From IMG/VR virus record IMGVR_UViG_3300002143_000172, positions 1 through 64,000 of that record: 64,000 nucleotides of DNA; one strand, written 5' to 3'. Position numbers and translations under genes: made by a program. Source of the DNA: a virus. A model generated the notes under the pieces. The model was not told where the DNA came from. It was given only the letters and a program-made list of their open reading frames with translations, and did not search any database. The stretch's first letter is position 1. Each line of letters begins with the position of its first letter. Below are positions 45,235-53,428 of the stretch, piece after piece.

Positions 45235-45999
45235 TTATGCTAATTCATCTTTGATTGGCAAGGACACATGTCGTTGATGTCCGGTTGTGTTTACATAACC
45301 ATCTTGTTTATCGTTTGGACCAGCTAACATGAATGTGTGAAATCCATCCATGATGTAATGTCTGCAAAGATTTCTTTCAACCTGTGCTCCGTCTAATTTA
45401 TTAGCCCAGGGGGCAACATGATCTATGATTGCCTCATATCCTCCGTAGCGTAACCAGTCTTCCATCCTGTGTACACTGGGCTGGAATGTAAATCCGAGGC
45501 CCCATTCTCCATGCATACAGTTGTTAACATTCCAAAATGTAGTATCGTCTAGAGTAAACTGCCTGTGGTATGGAGGAAGTATCCTTGAATGATTTGTTAA
45601 GTTGTTGGGATCCTGGCTTGCAGGTTCCCAAGTAGGGTCGTACTCAGTAAGCCAAACATTTATACAGCAATCATCTGCTTCGAGTATCTTAATGCTAGGT
45701 TCAATAAAACTGTCACGAATAAAAACAAAGTCATCTTCACAATGGAAAACATAGGGAGTGCCGATCAATGGATAATATGTATCGATATTTTTCAATTGCC
45801 CCTGTCTACCTACGGTGTTGATTAAGTCTAATTTTGTAAATGGCAAAATCTCACGAACCCATTCTAGATCCATATCACTATCTTCAACAATGATTCCGTG
45901 TTCAATCGGATAGGTGTTATGTTTGACAAAAGTTTCCAAACACACCTTTAGTAGATCGTGCCGTTTACAGCTGGTTAAAAAGAAGGTTACATTACTCAT
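45235..45999 (-). CDS. GT-A glycosyltransferase-like protein, 254 aa
   Basis: Starts NVTFFLTSCKRHDLLKVCLETF (strand plus helix typical of GT2-like folds). The metal-binding acidic motif is in VFHCEDDFVF (about 93-102), with WGLGFTFQPS (about 173-182) in the acceptor half. I set the start at ATG 45999, 5 bp after TTTAAATA (46012-46005). A divergent promoter pair separates it from the methyltransferase gene. Likely part of the phage's surface-glycan set. Confidence 0.75.
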   Translation of the reverse strand: MSNVTFFLTSCKRHDLLKVCLETFVKHNTYPIEHGIIVEDSDMDLEWVREILPFTKLDLINTVGRQGQLKNIDTYYPLIGTPYVFHCEDDFVFIRDSFIEPSIKILEADDCCINVWLTEYDPTWEPASQDPNNLTNHSRILPPYHRQFTLDDTTFWNVNNCMHGEWGLGFTFQPSVHRMEDWLRYGGYEAIIDHVAPWANKLDGAQVERNLCRHYIMDGFHTFMLAGPNDKQDGYVNTTGHQRHVSLPIKDELA

Positions 46000-46004
46000 G
46001 CGTC

Positions 46005-46034
46005 TATTTAAACACACTTCACTGGTCTTGTCAA
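46005..46034 (-). promoter_or_regulatory. sigma-70-like promoter overlapping a late motif
   Basis: TTGACA (46034-46029), 17-bp spacer, TTAAAT (46011-46006); the -10 is embedded in TTTAAATA, 5 bp before ATG 45999. Confidence 0.6.
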
Positions 46035-46039
46035 ATAAT

Positions 46040-46068
46040 TTGACAACAAGTTAAGTATGTGCTTAAAT
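46040..46068 (+). promoter_or_regulatory. sigma-70-like promoter, divergent partner
   Basis: TTGACA (46040-46045), 17-bp spacer, TTAAAT (46063-46068), facing the methyltransferase at 46090; mirror image of the minus-strand promoter. Confidence 0.6.
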
Positions 46069-46089
46069 ATACGATTATGAGGACACCAC

Positions 46090-46815
46090 ATGAGTAGAAC
46101 TCCAGACATTATTAGACAGATCCATACAGTTGAAGAAACATCAATCCGATTATTCGGAGATTGGGAAAGTACAGAAGCAGACATCCTAAGTACATCCTGG
46201 TTAAATTCTTTGGCGCTTGATCATAAATTACCCGACGAAATTAAAACAATGGACGGCATGAGTGGTAAGAAGTACCGATACCTTATTAATAATCTAGTTG
46301 GACTATTGCCCGATGCCCGATATTTAGAAATTGGTAGTTGGGCAGGTAGTACGGCCTGTAGCGCCATGTGGGGTAATAAATGTAAAGTTACCTGTATTGA
46401 TAATTGGAGTGAGTTTGGCGGCCCAAAAGAAGCGTTTTTTGCCAATACTAAGTATTGCACAACTGATGACATTGATTTCAATTTTATTGAAAGTGATTTT
46501 AGAAAGGTTGACTACTCAAATATCGGAAAACACAATGTCTATATGTTTGACGGCCCCCACAGTGAACAAGATCAATACGACGGAATTGCGTTAGTCGAAG
46601 CCGCCCTCGATGATACATATATTTTAGTTGTAGACGACTACAACGGTAGTCATGTTCGTAAGGGAACACAAGACGCACTTGACAAGTGTGGGCATAAAAT
46701 CCTAGCAAAAATTGAAATCATCACCCACATGGTAGACGGAGAACACGCAATAGTTAGCCATCAGTTTAGTGATTGGCACAACGGGTATCTGTTTGCTGTT
46801 GTAAGCAAAAAGTAA
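46090..46815 (+). CDS. class I methyltransferase (Methyltransf_24-like)
   Basis: SAM motif YLEIGSWAGSTACSAMWG (about 77-94), VTCIDNWSEFG (about 100-110) and a VYMFDGPHSEQDQYDG segment (about 149-164), which is characteristic of the class that methylates or acts with glycan synthesis (TylF/CmcI-like). AGGA 7 bp before ATG. Stop overlaps the next ATG (TAATG). First gene of a rightward glycan operon. Confidence 0.8.
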   Translation: MSRTPDIIRQIHTVEETSIRLFGDWESTEADILSTSWLNSLALDHKLPDEIKTMDGMSGKKYRYLINNLVGLLPDARYLEIGSWAGSTACSAMWGNKCKVTCIDNWSEFGGPKEAFFANTKYCTTDDIDFNFIESDFRKVDYSNIGKHNVYMFDGPHSEQDQYDGIALVEAALDDTYILVVDDYNGSHVRKGTQDALDKCGHKILAKIEIITHMVDGEHAIVSHQFSDWHNGYLFAVVSKK

Positions 46816-48257
46816 TGAAAAGACATTTGTTAATTGTATTACGAACTTGTACCAGTGTTAACATGGTCAATGACACTGGGTCTGGCCGTTACATTAAAGT
46901 TCCAAAGGCACAATTAGTCAATGTGTGTGTTAGTAGTCTTGTTGACAGTATCAATCATGTACAAGGACACGATGTTGAGTTAGTAGTGTTAGATGATCAC
47001 AGCGATGACTCCTGCATAGCAGACATAAAAACAATATTATCTCACTGCAAATTTCCCACAACATTTATTCCTGTAGACGGCGGGACTGGAAACGGATATA
47101 CAATGGGGTTGGTCTATCAGGAAGTTGAGAAAAGGTGTAAAGATTTATGGTACCATGTAGAAGATGACTATCTACATGTACCTGAAGCAATACACGATAT
47201 GATTGATACTGTAGATACTTTTGAGCCAATGACTAATAAACTAGTTGCTATCAACCCCCATGATGACATCTGGCGATATAAGCAAGAAATATATCAAAGT
47301 TTTCTATTGTTGGGTCCTTATCGTCATTATCGAACCGTTCGACACACTACCTTTACCTGTTTAGCCAGTAGAGCGTTATTTGATAAGTATCGAAAATATT
47401 TTAATGACCTAGTTACTCTTACCACACAGAAAGAAGTCTGGGTTGAGAATAAGTCAATTAACTTGGTTTGGCAACAACCAGATGTGGCGTTGTTTAGTCC
47501 TATTCCCGGTTTGGGGTTTCATGTCATGGATGAGAGTGGGAAAGATCCTTTCTTTGATATCGGCGATCTTTGGGACAGTGTGCCTCAACTATGGAAAACT
47601 GAAGATCGCCCCAAACTTGCAATAGTTAGTTTATTCAATGACCGTCACCTTGATCTAGCAAGACATACCTGGAATAACAAATTAGAATATGCCAGGAAGC
47701 ACGGATATAGTGCTTACGCAAAAACTGATAATTTTAGTGCTGAACAGGTTCACTTTGATAAGTTTGTTCATATCTTAGATATCATGAATCAATTTCCATA
47801 TTTAGAATGGATCTGGTGGTTAGACAACGATGCTATGATCACAAATTATGACATTCGAGTTGAGGATCTATTGGATAATGCCTATCATGTTATTATGCCC
47901 ACAGACATCGCGGCATTAAACACAGGTAGCTTTATTGTGCGTAACAGTGTTCAAGGACGAGAATGGTTAGAGTTTCTACTGAGTAAAAAAGCAGAATATA
48001 AAAACGATAAGAAATGGTTTGAACAACAGGCCGTTATTGACTTCTATCCCAAGTTTCAAGAACTGTTTAAAATAATTCCACAACAATGGTTGAATTCCTA
48101 TGACTACAGAATGTATAATATAGAAGGAATTGACCTATTAGGACAAGACGGGCAATGGTATCCGGGCGACTTTGTTATACATTGGCCAGGATTACCGAAC
48201 GATACCCGTGTGAAGTTGGCACAGCAATACCAACCGTTAATACAGGATACAAGATGA
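46815..48257 (+). CDS. two-domain glycosyltransferase (GT2-like plus GT34-like)
   Basis: 480 aa. The N-terminal half is a GT2-like fold: LLIVLRTCTSV start, LVVLDDHSDD (about 55-64) and WYHVEDDYLHVP (about 111-122). The C-terminal half (from about 265) has KLAIVSLFNDRH and WIWWLDNDAMITNYD (about 331-345), matching GMA12/MNN10-type galactosyl/mannosyltransferases. Two different sugar transfers may be coupled in one chain. ATG overlaps the previous stop. Confidence 0.8.
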   Translation: MKRHLLIVLRTCTSVNMVNDTGSGRYIKVPKAQLVNVCVSSLVDSINHVQGHDVELVVLDDHSDDSCIADIKTILSHCKFPTTFIPVDGGTGNGYTMGLVYQEVEKRCKDLWYHVEDDYLHVPEAIHDMIDTVDTFEPMTNKLVAINPHDDIWRYKQEIYQSFLLLGPYRHYRTVRHTTFTCLASRALFDKYRKYFNDLVTLTTQKEVWVENKSINLVWQQPDVALFSPIPGLGFHVMDESGKDPFFDIGDLWDSVPQLWKTEDRPKLAIVSLFNDRHLDLARHTWNNKLEYARKHGYSAYAKTDNFSAEQVHFDKFVHILDIMNQFPYLEWIWWLDNDAMITNYDIRVEDLLDNAYHVIMPTDIAALNTGSFIVRNSVQGREWLEFLLSKKAEYKNDKKWFEQQAVIDFYPKFQELFKIIPQQWLNSYDYRMYNIEGIDLLGQDGQWYPGDFVIHWPGLPNDTRVKLAQQYQPLIQDTR

Positions 48258-49093
48258 AAGTTTATGATTGTTTTACATTCTTCAACGAATTAGATGTTTT
48301 AGAAATTAGATTACAAGAGTTATGGGATGTAGTTGATGTTTTTGTTCTAGCAGAATCTAACCTAAGTCATAGTGGTAAGCCTAAGGAGTACATCTTTGAA
48401 AATAACAAAGAACGCTTCACTAAGTATGCTAGTAAAATCCGTAGAGTGCAGGTTGACGATATGCCCAATACTCCGGATAGCTGGGTTCGAGAAAAGTTCC
48501 AACGCTTTTGTTTAAACCGGGGACTAAGCGATGCTGCCGCAGAAGATATTATTATTACTAGTGACCTTGACGAGATTCCTCGGGCCGATGCAATAGCAAT
48601 GATCAAAGAAGATGAAAACGATTGGGATCGTTACATCCTTACTATTCCAATGTTTCAATATAAAATCAATTATATGAAAATTCATGAGATTGTTAAACAA
48701 CCCAACATCATGGTTACCCGGGCAAGGGTCTATACCAATCCACAACAAGAACGAGAATATACATTTCCGTGGGTTCCAAAACCCAATAGTCTAGTAATGA
48801 TCGATCACGGCGGCTGGCATTTTACCTACTTTGGTGATAATGAACATTCTATTACTAAAATACAAAACTTTGCACACACGGAAACAGATACCCCAGAAAT
48901 GATCGCTAAACATAACCTTGAATGGTTTGTAAAGAACAAGTGCGGGCATCACGGACCCACACATCCAGAACGGTTTGAGTATGTTATAGTTGATGAATAT
49001 TTTCCAGATTGTATTACACAAAATTTAGATAAATGGCAACATATGATTGTACCAGATGCGGCATTTCATGTAACTGACCTATATAGAGACTAA
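48254..49093 (+). CDS. GT17-like glycosyltransferase
   Basis: Starts KVYDCFTFFNELDVLEIRL (2-20), with FVLAESNLSHSGKPK (about 36-50), IITSDLDEIPR (about 98-108) and a late HGGWHFTYFGD (about 188-198). This is the signature order of family GT17 (beta-1,4-N-acetylglucosaminyltransferase-like), also found in giant and large phages. ATGA overlap with the previous gene and 1-bp overlap with the next methyltransferase. Confidence 0.88.
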   Translation: MKVYDCFTFFNELDVLEIRLQELWDVVDVFVLAESNLSHSGKPKEYIFENNKERFTKYASKIRRVQVDDMPNTPDSWVREKFQRFCLNRGLSDAAAEDIIITSDLDEIPRADAIAMIKEDENDWDRYILTIPMFQYKINYMKIHEIVKQPNIMVTRARVYTNPQQEREYTFPWVPKPNSLVMIDHGGWHFTYFGDNEHSITKIQNFAHTETDTPEMIAKHNLEWFVKNKCGHHGPTHPERFEYVIVDEYFPDCITQNLDKWQHMIVPDAAFHVTDLYRD

Positions 49094-49809
49094 TGTTAAA
49101 CAATAATTTAATTAAAAAATGTTCCTGCGGCAACGATGTTGACTTTTCGGTGTTATTTGTTAACATGTTAGAAGTTGCCAGTTGCGACCAATGCGATGTT
49201 ATGCATCAATATTTAGAAGGTTGGACTGCTGAAAAATACATCAACTTCTATAAAACAGATTATCACACTGATTATCAAAAAAATAGAGGAACAATGACCT
49301 ATGAAGAACGATACGAGCACGATTGTAAAGTTTCAGATTTAAGACTAGATGCTTATAATCTTCCAGAAGGCTCTGTGGGCTTAGACATAGGAAGTAGTAA
49401 TAGCGCATTTGTTCATAGAGCAATATCTAGAAATCTTAGATTTCTAGGGCTTGAACCAGGTAACAACATTGGAGACGATAGTGTTACTATAAGAGGTACT
49501 CTAGAAACCGCATATTTTAATCCGGAGCATTTTGACTTTGTTACCATGCATGACAGTATTGAACATATGGTCAATGTGAATGGCGCACTGAATTCAGTGT
49601 GGGGTATTTTAAAATATGGTGGACAGGCTATTATTGATCTCCCAGATTATTTTAGTCCCCAGGGTCAGCATCATTGGAAACACATTGAGCATTTGTGGTT
49701 CTTTTCAGAAGAACAGTTTGCCAATGTGTTAACTAACAACGGGTTTGCGGTTACTAACATTACACGACCTATTCCCGGTAAGTTAGTATTTTATGCCAAG
49801 AAAGTATGA
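49093..49809 (+). CDS. methyltransferase with N-terminal zinc-ribbon (Methyltransf_23-like)
   Basis: Cys pairs near the N-terminus (KCSCG, CDQCD; about 9-38) followed by SAM motif VGLDIGSSNSAFVHRA (about 95-110), a FDFVTMHDSIEHM segment (about 148-160) and YGGQAIIDLPD. This layout is that of C-methyltransferases acting on sugars in nucleotide-linked form. Operonic with glycosyltransferases on both sides. Confidence 0.82.
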   Translation: MLNNNLIKKCSCGNDVDFSVLFVNMLEVASCDQCDVMHQYLEGWTAEKYINFYKTDYHTDYQKNRGTMTYEERYEHDCKVSDLRLDAYNLPEGSVGLDIGSSNSAFVHRAISRNLRFLGLEPGNNIGDDSVTIRGTLETAYFNPEHFDFVTMHDSIEHMVNVNGALNSVWGILKYGGQAIIDLPDYFSPQGQHHWKHIEHLWFFSEEQFANVLTNNGFAVTNITRPIPGKLVFYAKKV

Positions 49810-50585
49810 AAACATTTAGCCATTCAGGAACTACCGGTGACACATTTAGTAGTTGTGTTGCAGTTAAGATATTAGGTGGTGGTGAGTTTTATCTTCGCCT
49901 ACATAATCTCGACAATGTATTACGAGAAAAATTAGGATGGGGCCCGGCTGGCGGCAGACATGCAGGTCGTATGACTGAACATGACTACGAGATTATGCGT
50001 GAGTTCATGTTGCATCAAAAATACATCACAGACTTTAAGCCATGGAATGGTGAGCGCATTGACCATGAATTAGAAAATGCTGCCTTACATTTAGAAACAC
50101 ATCGATTTCCTCGAAACTTCCCTAACCAACATGCCCTGGCGCAGGGGATAAATCTGGATCTACACTATCGCGAACTACAAGTTGAGCCATACATGGAATG
50201 CCGAGAAGTACGCAAGTTTCCCGGAAGGCCAATTGTTATCAGTCGAGCTCCACATTATCAAGATGGTAATAAACTAGATAGTCCTGTATGGCGTGACATG
50301 ATTGATCGTGGACTATGCGAGCAAGCTGTGTATGTTGGATTGGAAAATGAACACGCATGGTTCGAAGATTGTTTTAAGGTCAAGGTTCCACATTATCGTA
50401 CGCCCGACTTTATGGAATTGGCCCGAGTTATACAGGGTAGTGAGCTGTTTGTTTGTAGCATGACTGCCCCTTGTGCAGTAGCATTGGCATTAGGTAAAAC
50501 TATGTGGGTTGAAACACGCAAGAACGAATCATTCGAACGCTTAGAGATTAATTACCCCGGCAGGATGAATATTAGGTATTTCTAA
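49806..50585 (+). CDS. GT-B-like glycosyltransferase-type protein
   Basis: Two Rossmann-like halves. The C-terminal half has GRPIVISRAPHYQD (about 139-152) and ELFVCSMTAPCAVALALGK (about 219-237), resembling donor-site helices of heptosyltransferase/GT9-like enzymes. The N-terminus (SHSGTTGDTFSSCVAVK) is glycine/serine rich as in ADP-heptose transferases. No signal peptide. Exact sugar unknown. Confidence 0.6.
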   Translation: MKTFSHSGTTGDTFSSCVAVKILGGGEFYLRLHNLDNVLREKLGWGPAGGRHAGRMTEHDYEIMREFMLHQKYITDFKPWNGERIDHELENAALHLETHRFPRNFPNQHALAQGINLDLHYRELQVEPYMECREVRKFPGRPIVISRAPHYQDGNKLDSPVWRDMIDRGLCEQAVYVGLENEHAWFEDCFKVKVPHYRTPDFMELARVIQGSELFVCSMTAPCAVALALGKTMWVETRKNESFERLEINYPGRMNIRYF

Positions 50586-51313
50586 TGAAGGTTGCGATAA
50601 TAACAGCAGGTCAGCCAAGGTTTACTGATGACTTCGTTACAGTATTAAATCAGTTAAAAGGTTTTAGCACCGCTGATCTTTATATTAATCTATGGGACAG
50701 CGATTGGGTAGACGATGTTGCCCAAGGAGTTAACAAGATCAATAAAATTTTACCCAGTAATGTTATTCTTAAAAAACTACAAATAACAACACCACCTGAT
50801 CGGGCGCTACCTACTTCAAATCGAACTGGTAACTTGCAATGGTGGTATGATCGAAGGGTAGGTCAAATACATTGTTTAAAACTAGCATTTGATTTAATTG
50901 AATCACCGTACGACTTAATTGTAAGAGTTAGACCGGACGGATCTCTAGACAGTGATTTAGATATATCGTTGTTGGACTTCACTGCTAATGATATTATATT
51001 TTGTAATAGATTAGTTGGAGCAAATCAAACAGCTCCTAATGATCAATTCTTTGTAGGAACACACCAGGGTATGGAATTCTTGTGTAACCTGTATCTAGAC
51101 TTTGACAGGTATATGATCGAGGGTTGTCCCGACTGGGAAACTAACGAGCACGAATGGGCATTAGAGCATGTAATACGCTACTATTTTGAATCAAATAATA
51201 AGCCTATAATTCGGGGAAACTTTAATCACGATATTAACCGGGTTGGGAAATCTAAGTATACCACAGACAAACATATACACAATCCAATAGCACCTGACCC
51301 AACAGCAACATAG
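50585..51313 (+). CDS. glycosyltransferase-like protein (paralogue of 51768-52598)
   Basis: KVAIITAGQPRFTDDFVTVL start, then DLYINLWDSDW, and an acidic RVRPDGSLDSDLD turn (about 115-127). The protein at 51768-52598 shares LLQGDPRF, YFLYMWEDN and RTRPDV at the same places, so both belong to one putative GT-A-like family. 1-bp overlap with the previous gene. Confidence 0.6.
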   Translation: MKVAIITAGQPRFTDDFVTVLNQLKGFSTADLYINLWDSDWVDDVAQGVNKINKILPSNVILKKLQITTPPDRALPTSNRTGNLQWWYDRRVGQIHCLKLAFDLIESPYDLIVRVRPDGSLDSDLDISLLDFTANDIIFCNRLVGANQTAPNDQFFVGTHQGMEFLCNLYLDFDRYMIEGCPDWETNEHEWALEHVIRYYFESNNKPIIRGNFNHDINRVGKSKYTTDKHIHNPIAPDPTAT

Positions 51314-51322
51314 GATAGACAA

Positions 51323-51790
51323 ATGAAATTAATCGCACATCGAGGACTTATAGATGGTCCTAATGAAGTTTTAGAAAATCGACCCGAACATATCAGAAGA
51401 GCAATAAAGTTAGGCTATGACTGTGAGATTGATTTATGGGTCGCTGATTCAAAATTGTATCTAGGTCACGACACAGCCGATTATCCAATATCTGAAGGAT
51501 TCCTTAAACAAGGTGGTCTGTGGATACATTGTAAAAATGTCGAAGCAGTTGAATATTGCCTCGATGATATTAAATTAAATTATTTTTGGCATGACAAGGA
51601 TGATAGGACAATAACTAGCAAAGGCTATATTTGGACTTATCCAGAAAAAGCTCTAACCAAATGGTCTATAAGATTACTGCCAGAATGGCATGACCCAGAA
51701 TTTAAAACTATTTTAGAAACTACATGCTATGGAATTTGTAGCGACTATGTTGGCCGCATTAAAGATATTATTGCCAACGGCCAAAATTAG
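51323..51790 (+). CDS. short glycerophosphodiester phosphodiesterase-like protein
   Basis: KLIAHRGLIDGPNEVLENRPE (2-22) with the catalytic HRG, then CEIDLWVADSKLYLGHD (about 35-51): the Glu/Asp/His pattern of GDPD enzymes, which hydrolyse glycerophosphodiesters. At 155 aa it is much shorter than the usual ~250 and lacks the last barrel strands, as in some phage and capsule-locus versions. It may cleave a phosphodiester-linked glycan. Its end overlaps the convergent gene by 23 bp. Confidence 0.7.
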   Translation: MKLIAHRGLIDGPNEVLENRPEHIRRAIKLGYDCEIDLWVADSKLYLGHDTADYPISEGFLKQGGLWIHCKNVEAVEYCLDDIKLNYFWHDKDDRTITSKGYIWTYPEKALTKWSIRLLPEWHDPEFKTILETTCYGICSDYVGRIKDIIANGQN

Positions 51791-52598
51791 AAATATAAAT
51801 TTTATTGTGCCATCCCGGAACACTACCAGACGACCATTCTTCGCCTGTAGTTAGGTCTTTCCACATACCTAAATGCCTAAATTCTATTTTAAAGCCGCCG
51901 AAGTTGTGTTTGCATCCATTCCGTTCTAGATGTCTGCCTAACAAAGTTTCTGGATGAAATTTAACACCTGCTTTATTATGATCTAGGGCTTGATTATAAA
52001 GATCGCAGTATATTGTCATAGTTTCCGAAGTACCCATTCCAAATAGGTCGCAAATCCAAACACCGTCATGCCCGCATCCTTTATTATCAGGTGTGATAAC
52101 TGTGTTTGGATTATTATCTAGTTTAGTCTTTACATTGGCCGCATCTATTGTACTTGTAACAGCCACATCGGGCCTAGTTCTGATCACTATATCATAGATA
52201 AAATTGTTTTCTGTCTCATACTTTCTACGAGCTTCGTTTGCCATAAAAAGACTGTACATCATTTTCCATAGATTATCTTGTCTAGTTTCGACAGCAAAAT
52301 TAGATTCTATTGGAAAAGTTTTTACAGAACTCTGATCTGCTAATTCTAATGTTACAATAGTATGCCCAGCAGGAAGTAGTTCCTTAAATTTGTTAAGAGC
52401 CCATTCTTTATCTATATGTTGCCACGCTGGTGCAACTACTTGATGTCCCCCGTTGGCTAATAATTCAGCTGTGGGAAAGTTATCTTCCCACATGTATAGG
52501 AAATAATCAACTTGATCGAATCCTTTTAAATTTTCTAAGAATTGATCAAATTCGGAACAAAATCTAGGATCACCCTGAAGTAGTATAGCGGCTCGCAT
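51768..52598 (-). CDS. glycosyltransferase-like protein, 276 aa
   Basis: AAILLQGDPRFCSEFDQFL (3-21), a YDIVIRTRPDVAVTS acidic turn (about 139-153) and a C-terminal FRHLGMWKDLTTGEEWSSG region. Paralogous to the rightward gene at 50585 but inverted. ATG lies 4 bp after GATAAATA (52610-52603), without a ribosome site. Donor unknown. Confidence 0.6.
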   Translation of the reverse strand: MRAAILLQGDPRFCSEFDQFLENLKGFDQVDYFLYMWEDNFPTAELLANGGHQVVAPAWQHIDKEWALNKFKELLPAGHTIVTLELADQSSVKTFPIESNFAVETRQDNLWKMMYSLFMANEARRKYETENNFIYDIVIRTRPDVAVTSTIDAANVKTKLDNNPNTVITPDNKGCGHDGVWICDLFGMGTSETMTIYCDLYNQALDHNKAGVKFHPETLLGRHLERNGCKHNFGGFKIEFRHLGMWKDLTTGEEWSSGSVPGWHNKIYISNFGRWQ

Positions 52599-52602
52599 TT
52601 GA

Positions 52603-52610
52603 TATTTATC
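52603..52610 (-). promoter_or_regulatory. T4-type late promoter motif
   Basis: GATAAATA, 4 bp before the ATG at 52598. Confidence 0.55.
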
Positions 52611-52673
52611 TGATTAAACACGCAGAGAAATATCTTAATGTGAGTTGTAAATAATATATATGGAGTGACACGT

Positions 52674-52952
52674 ATGGGCGATTTCTTTAAATTAGTAGCA
52701 GAACTAGGGTTTCCTATAGCAGGTGCGTGTGCTGCCGGCTATTTTGTTTTCCTTACATTGAAATTCATTCTTGCAGGTGTTACTAGCAGTGTAAATGGTA
52801 TGGGTGGTATTATTAAAGGGCTAGACAGCCGAGTTGATACTATGACCAATCAACTACAGCGTATTGATGTTAAAGTTAGCCATGCATTGGGATTACAACC
52901 AGATTATGATCGTATTTCTCGTGCAGAACAGTCAGATCAAAGAAAGGATTAA
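52674..52952 (+). CDS. small membrane protein with coiled-coil tail, 92 aa
   Basis: One hydrophobic segment (AGACAAGYFVFLTLKFILAG, about 16-35) after a short amphipathic start, then a helix with heptads (DSRVDTMTNQLQRIDVKV). The protein two genes on shares the pattern (GFPI...GYF...). One membrane span plus cytoplasmic helix suits a holin/spanin-like or membrane-anchor protein, not proven. I chose ATG 52674 (GGAG ahead) over an upstream GTG. Confidence 0.6.
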   Translation: MGDFFKLVAELGFPIAGACAAGYFVFLTLKFILAGVTSSVNGMGGIIKGLDSRVDTMTNQLQRIDVKVSHALGLQPDYDRISRAEQSDQRKD

Positions 52953-52953
52953 T

Positions 52954-53067
52954 ATGTTATCTAAAGAACAAATTCAATTAATACATGCAGTCGGGATCAA
53001 TGTAGATCAAAAATTACAGCCCGAGTTGTACCAGTACCTATGTAATATATTAGAAGGAACTGCGTAA
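52954..53067 (+). CDS. small protein, 37 aa
   Basis: Begins MLSKEQIQLIHAVGINVDQ; one amphipathic helix. AAAGGA lies 6-9 bp before ATG, and it fits precisely between two membrane-protein genes (1-bp gaps), so it is likely expressed. Function unknown. Confidence 0.55.
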   Translation: MLSKEQIQLIHAVGINVDQKLQPELYQYLCNILEGTA

Positions 53068-53068
53068 G

Positions 53069-53428
53069 ATGGAAGGCATAGTAGATTTAGTTAATAAGTA
53101 TGGATTTCCTATTGTCGCCGCAGGCGGTATGGGATATTTTATTTACTATGTGTGGACATGGGTAACTACTGAAATTAAACCTGTTATTGGACAAGCCAAT
53201 GGTACCCTTATCGCTCTGATTGATCGTATTCGTATGTTAGACAATGATCTTATACGATTAAATCAAAAAGTAGAAACAGTTATGGAACTACGCGGTAAAA
53301 CTATTGAGCAAGAGCGCATTGAAGCTGATAAAGATATTAATGCTAAACGCAAGAAGATTGTAGAAGAAGAACCAATTGGCAAGCGTAGAGCAACCCCCAA
53401 AGAAATCAAAGAAGCGTCGGGCGATTAA
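53069..53428 (+). CDS. small membrane protein with charged tail, 119 aa
   Basis: Same plan as the 92-aa protein upstream: VDLVNKYGFPIVAAGGMGYFIYYVWTWV (first ~30 residues, membrane span), a helix with LIDRIRMLDNDLIRLNQKV and a long Lys/Glu tail (KRKKIVEEE). The pair may be paralogues working together at the membrane. Its stop abuts the stop of the convergent cyclase gene. Confidence 0.6.
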   Translation: MEGIVDLVNKYGFPIVAAGGMGYFIYYVWTWVTTEIKPVIGQANGTLIALIDRIRMLDNDLIRLNQKVETVMELRGKTIEQERIEADKDINAKRKKIVEEEPIGKRRATPKEIKEASGD

